From contig JAQYVT010000013.1 of the NCBI GenBank assembly GCA_030145345.1, positions 1 through 46,631 on the forward strand: DNA of 46,631 nucleotides, read 5' to 3'. The translations under genes were made by a program, and so were the position numbers. The notes beneath the pieces are model-generated. The model worked only from the letters and a program-made list of their open reading frames with translations, did not search any database and was not told where the DNA came from. The stretch comes from Desulfobacterales bacterium. Its GTDB lineage: Bacteria; Desulfobacterota; Desulfobacteria; Desulfobacterales; UBA11574. This document shows positions 43,585-46,631 of this stretch, one piece after another; position 1 is the stretch's first letter; each line of letters starts with the position of its first letter.

Positions 43585-43956
43585 GTGAATCGACAAAAGG
43601 ACTTTTACCCCGATTACCTCATCGAAATCCTTTTGGTGATCTTTTTAATTGTCGAGTTGATCGTTACCCTCGCCCTGCTGTACCCGCCGGCCATCGGCCG
43701 CCAAATCGACTTTTCCACACCGTTTAGCCCCAGGCCCGAGTGGTATTTTCTCTGGCTGTATCAACTCATCCGTTATTTTCCCGGTAGCCGGATCGTAATC
43801 GGTACGACGGTGATTCCGCTGACGGCTGTATTGGTGCTTATTTTAATTCCTTTTATTGACAAAGGCAAGTTGGGCAGGCTAAAGGTCGTGATTGTCGGCG
43901 TGCTTTTGCTGCTTTCTATTGTGATACTCACCAGCATCGCGGTGCTGATCCCCTAG
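43585..43956 (+). CDS. Cytochrome b C-terminal half (subunit IV-like)
   Basis: 123 residues starting at GTG, with AAAGGAGG ten bases upstream. It contains the Qo-site motif PEWYFLWLYQ (residues about 50-59) and three predicted membrane helices. Together with the previous gene it makes a split cytochrome b as in b6f-type complexes. It is the last gene of the complex; the methyltransferase gene 350 bases later has its own putative promoter. Confidence 0.93.
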   Translation: MNRQKDFYPDYLIEILLVIFLIVELIVTLALLYPPAIGRQIDFSTPFSPRPEWYFLWLYQLIRYFPGSRIVIGTTVIPLTAVLVLILIPFIDKGKLGRLKVVIVGVLLLLSIVILTSIAVLIP

Positions 43957-43985
43957 CGGTTTGTAAATACCCCATTGCCCCAAAG

Positions 43986-44018
43986 TCCATTTTGGAATTA
44001 TAAGCATTCCAAAATGGA
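43986..44018. promoter_or_regulatory. Paired TCCA-N3-TGGA dyads upstream of the methyltransferase
   Basis: TCCATTTTGGA (43,986-43,996) and TCCAAAATGGA (44,008-44,018) start 22 bp apart and together form a 13-bp perfect inverted repeat with a short centre. They lie about 110 bp upstream of the sigma-54-like element at 44,126. The pair matches the one at 34,579-34,609. As an inverted repeat beyond the cytochrome b stop it could also act as a terminator, but it lacks a T-tract. Confidence 0.5.
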
Positions 44019-44125
44019 AAGATATTGATCTCGATCATCCGTTTGAAACGTATCGGCAAGTTGAATATCCCTGTGGACACCTATATTTCGGGCTAAAACT
44101 GATAATTGAAAAATATGGCAAGAAT

Positions 44126-44141
44126 TGGCATAGATTTTGAT
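44126..44141 (+). promoter_or_regulatory. Candidate sigma-54 promoter for the methyltransferase/corrinoid operon
   Basis: The bases TGGCATAGATTTTGAT match TGGCACR-N4-TTGCW except at two positions, the same two as in the element at 34,464. It would start transcription near 44,153, about 160 bases before the ATG at 44,311. Confidence 0.4.
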
Positions 44142-44310
44142 AGACTATCCTCAATGTCTGTAATTTCTCAAATTATTTTTGCGACCGCTTGGTTAAAAAA
44201 CCGGCGGGTAAAATCGGAAAAAATTGTGAAATACGTTACTTGAATCGGAAAAACAGTTTTAAAAGGTGTTTGTGTTTATTAATTTTTATTTGTTCTAAGG
44301 AGGAGAATCT

Positions 44311-45459
44311 ATGTCCTATTATATGTACAGCAACACCCAAGAAGTAACCCCTTATGAGAGAATGATGGGCTCGTTGAATGGCGAGAAAACCGACCGGGTT
44401 CCGGTCAACTATTACCCCCGTTGGGCCGCTTTGGAATATATCGGTGCCACTTTTAAGCAGACCTGGGATGATCCGGATCTGTATGTCAAGGCCCAAATTC
44501 TGGGTCAGGAACGGTTTCAATATGACTGCGTCATCGATTACGACATGATGGGTCCTGTAGAGGAAGCCATGGGCGCAAAACTCAAGTACCCGGAAAACGA
44601 CGTTCCCCAGATTGCCGAACCCCTGATCAAGACCAAAGAAGACATGGAAAAGGTAAAATGGAAACTGGATCCCCGCAAAGACGGCAATATGCCCAAAGTG
44701 CTTTACGTGGTTCGGCGCCTTAAAGAAGAGTTGATCAAACGCGGCCGGGGAACCCAGCATGTGCCCATCATGACCTGGGGGAGCTGTCCTTCCCGAACCG
44801 CGGCCTGCCTGACCGGGTTCAAAGAGTGGTTTCTAATCGTCGCCAGAGACCCTGACTGGGCGGTGGAACTGATGGAACGGGCCCTTGACGGATGGCTCCA
44901 GATGGTTGTTGCGGCATGGGAAGCCGGTGTCGACTGTGTGTGGGTCAACGATCCGGTCTCTTCCAGGGACTGCATCTCCCGGGACCACTACGAAAAGCTG
45001 ACCCAGCCGTATGAGCGAAAATTCATTGAAGCCATTCGAAGAGAGACCGGAATGAAAGTTACCATGCACCCCTGCGGCAACTGGCATGATCGAATGGATC
45101 TTGTCTACCAGAATCAGGCGGACAGCTATTTCCTCGGGCCCATGGATGTCGAAATGTGTACGCAAAAAGCGGTTGAAACCAACGAAAAGGGGCTGTCCCG
45201 GGTAACATCTTTAAACGGTAACGTCGGTGCAGCCACCAAAAGTACCACAGACGGCCAAACAGCCGTTCCCTACGCCACGACCATGAAAAGAGGAAAACCC
45301 GAAGACATCGAAAAAGAGTCCAAGGCGGTCATCGATATTGTCGAAGCTGCCGATCTTCGCTGCATTCTGGGAACCAACTGCTGGGATGTCAAGGGTTCTT
45401 CTTTTGCCAACCGCGATGCAATGGTTTACGCTGCAAGAAAATACGGACAGTATAAATAG
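44311..45459 (+). CDS. UroD-family corrinoid-dependent methyltransferase
   Basis: 382 residues of the uroporphyrinogen-decarboxylase fold, which includes MtaA, MtbA, CmuA and methyltransferases for methoxylated aromatics. HPCG near residue 252 and GTNCWD near 350 supply the His-x-Cys...Cys zinc ligands of the methyltransferase branch; true UroD enzymes lack them. It should move a methyl group between a substrate and the corrinoid protein encoded 24 bases downstream. The substrate is not readable. The nearby XylR/DmpR-type activator favours an aryl methyl ether, and the sulfur genes leave a methyl-sulfur compound possible. AAGGAGGAG precedes the ATG. Confidence 0.9.
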   Translation: MSYYMYSNTQEVTPYERMMGSLNGEKTDRVPVNYYPRWAALEYIGATFKQTWDDPDLYVKAQILGQERFQYDCVIDYDMMGPVEEAMGAKLKYPENDVPQIAEPLIKTKEDMEKVKWKLDPRKDGNMPKVLYVVRRLKEELIKRGRGTQHVPIMTWGSCPSRTAACLTGFKEWFLIVARDPDWAVELMERALDGWLQMVVAAWEAGVDCVWVNDPVSSRDCISRDHYEKLTQPYERKFIEAIRRETGMKVTMHPCGNWHDRMDLVYQNQADSYFLGPMDVEMCTQKAVETNEKGLSRVTSLNGNVGAATKSTTDGQTAVPYATTMKRGKPEDIEKESKAVIDIVEAADLRCILGTNCWDVKGSSFANRDAMVYAARKYGQYK

Positions 45460-45483
45460 GGTTAACATAAGGAGATCAACGAA

Positions 45484-46131
45484 ATGAGCATTTTAGAAGA
45501 AATCAGGAAGAACGTTTTTGATGGAGACGAAAACAATACGGTCGAACTGGTAAAAAAAGCTTTGGATGAAGGTAAAACGGCCCAAGAAATTCTGGACGAG
45601 AGTCTTGTTGCCGGCCTCCGTGACTGCGGCGCAGGCTTTGAAAAAGGTGAAAAATTCATACCCGAGATGCTGCTGTCGTCCGAATCCATGAAGGTCGCCA
45701 TGGTTGTTCTCAAACCGCTTCTGCTGGAGGGCTCCGGTATCGGCGGGGCCGGGAAGGCTGTGCTGGCCACCGTGGAGGGCGATGTTCACGATATCGGCCT
45801 GGAGCTGGTGGGCACCATGTTCGAAACCGCAGGTTTTGAAGTTCGGAATATGGGTCCGGATGTACCGACCGAAGATATCGTGGAAGCCGTAAAAGAAGAC
45901 AAACCGCACATCGTCGGGCTTTCCGCGCTCCTGTCCAACACCATGGATGTCATGCCCGATGTCATTGAGGCCCTGGCAGATGCCGGACTCAGAGACTCGG
46001 TGAAAGTGATGGTGGGCGGTGCCCCGGTCAAGCAGGATTTCGCCGATGAAATCGGTGCGGACGGCTGGGCTTACGATGCCGCCAGCGCTGTTCCCAAAGC
46101 CAAGGAACTGCGTGCCCAGCTGCCGGATTAA
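45484..46131 (+). CDS. Corrinoid (B12-binding) methyl-carrier protein
   Basis: 215 residues. A helical cap domain (about 1-90) is followed by the B12-binding Rossmann domain. The lower cobalt ligand histidine is in EGDVHDIGLELVG (DxHxxG), with SALLSNTMDV and GGAPV as the other cofactor motifs. This is the size and layout of MtaC/MttC/MtvC proteins. It shuttles the methyl group from the UroD-family enzyme to the pterin methyltransferase at 32,410 and is reactivated by the RamA-type protein at 30,302. AAGGAG precedes the ATG. Confidence 0.95.
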   Translation: MSILEEIRKNVFDGDENNTVELVKKALDEGKTAQEILDESLVAGLRDCGAGFEKGEKFIPEMLLSSESMKVAMVVLKPLLLEGSGIGGAGKAVLATVEGDVHDIGLELVGTMFETAGFEVRNMGPDVPTEDIVEAVKEDKPHIVGLSALLSNTMDVMPDVIEALADAGLRDSVKVMVGGAPVKQDFADEIGADGWAYDAASAVPKAKELRAQLPD

Positions 46132-46158
46132 ATTGAACATGGTGCTGAAACCGAATAC

Positions 46159-46188
46159 GGCCGTGAGCCGGAAAACCGGCTCACGGCC
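46159..46188 (+). terminator. Strong hairpin after the corrinoid protein gene
   Basis: A perfect 13-bp GC-rich stem (GGCCGTGAGCCGG with its complement) closes an AAAA loop. The following bases, ATTACTGATA, are not a clear T-tract, so it may stabilise the 3' end or attenuate transcription into the next gene rather than fully stop it. Confidence 0.65.
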
Positions 46189-46379
46189 ATTACTGATAAT
46201 GGGTTCACCTCCATTAGGTCGATCATAAAGTCGTGTCAAGGTGATTTTGTGGTTGTTATTGGTTCGCTATTTAGATGACGTAAGAGTATGGGCGGTTTTT
46301 ATTGAAAAATTAAAAACGCATTGTTCTGAGTTGTCGGTGATGTTTGGTAGGTAACCCCAATTTAAAAAGGAGGAACACC

Positions 46380-46631
46380 ATGCAGGAAAAGGACGGGAAA
46401 AAGAAAGAAAAACAGTCTCTCATGGAAAGGCCCCTTTCCCGTAGAGATTTTTCGCGGATTGCCATGACATTCGGCGTTACGTCCACACTGTTTGCCTGGC
46501 AGAGCTTTGCCGATGCCGGCGTGAACCCGGACGGCCATATGCTGGCCCAGAAGGCCAAGAATATCCAGGACGCACGTTACAAGGCCAAACCCAAGTACAA
46601 ATTCCGTTATGGGGCTGCCGGGCACAGTGTC
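46380..46631 (+). CDS. Tat-exported protein, 5' part only (possibly a TRAP-type binding protein)
   Basis: The window contains 84 codons and no stop; the gene continues beyond the end. AAAAAGGAGG lies five bases before the ATG at 46,380. A twin-arginine signal (SRRDFSRIA, then a moderately hydrophobic stretch to about residue 45) shows export in folded form. The mature start, KPKYKFRYGAAGHSV, resembles the first strand of a substrate-binding protein of the TRAP DctP type, but too little is present to be sure. Next to the methyltransferase pair, it could bind the methylated substrate for uptake. Confidence 0.7.
   Translation, partial: MQEKDGKKKEKQSLMERPLSRRDFSRIAMTFGVTSTLFAWQSFADAGVNPDGHMLAQKAKNIQDARYKAKPKYKFRYGAAGHSV

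Overview
The window looks like part of the chromosome of a strictly anaerobic, probably sulfate-reducing Desulfobacterota-type bacterium. This is inferred from gene content: cytoplasmic heterodisulfide-reductase (Hdr) modules with MvhD and an FrhB-like subunit, corrinoid methyl transfer, multihaem cytochromes, DsrE/TusA/YeeE-type sulfur handling and a sigma-54 activator. No dsr, apr, rRNA or tRNA gene was seen, so sulfate reduction itself is not shown.

Region 1 (about 1-13,908, minus strand) is an Hdr-type electron-transfer locus. It is transcribed as: GcvH-like lipoyl-domain protein, HdrA with an internal GltD-like module, MvhD, FrhB-like subunit, a tandem HdrA with an internal response-regulator receiver domain, HdrC, HdrB, then an NAD-dependent epimerase with an extra helical domain. 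Region 2 (14,831-20,736, plus strand, divergent) encodes a stand-alone GltD-like oxidoreductase, NuoE-like and NuoF-like proteins, and a NuoG-N-terminus/GcvH fusion. Both regions carry a GltD module and a GcvH-like domain joined to the same C-x5-C-x2-C-x2-D-x2-M motif. They probably form one flavin-based NAD(P)H/ferredoxin/disulfide system in which a protein-bound lipoyl group may be the disulfide substrate or carrier. This is the most novel-looking part of the window.

Region 3 (20,795-24,604) has a cytoplasmic PhsA/PsrA-type molybdopterin oxidoreductase with its four-cluster ferredoxin, divergent from a CobW-type GTPase. Region 4 (24,872-30,292) has a transglutaminase-like lipoprotein, a membrane protein fused to a spermidine-synthase-like domain, and a protein I do not recognise.

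Region 5 (30,302-46,631) combines three themes. The first is corrinoid methyl transfer: a RamA-type reductive activator, a pterin-dependent methyltransferase, a UroD-family methyltransferase, a corrinoid protein and the start of a Tat-exported protein. The second is sulfur trafficking: an exported rhodanese, DsrE-like proteins, TusA, a YeeE/YedE transporter and a small cytochrome c. The third is a Rieske/cytochrome b complex with a multihaem cytochrome c. A XylR/DmpR-type sigma-54 activator sits in the middle. Paired TCCA-N3-TGGA dyads 20-22 bp apart lie upstream of the rhodanese, near the YeeE operon and upstream of the UroD-family methyltransferase. In two cases a sigma-54-like element follows about 95-110 bp downstream, so the activator may link the sulfur and methyl-transfer genes into one regulon.

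Intergenic DNA holds several families of degenerate short-period repeats, often with inverted arms. A cloverleaf-like set of hairpins lies immediately before the activator gene.
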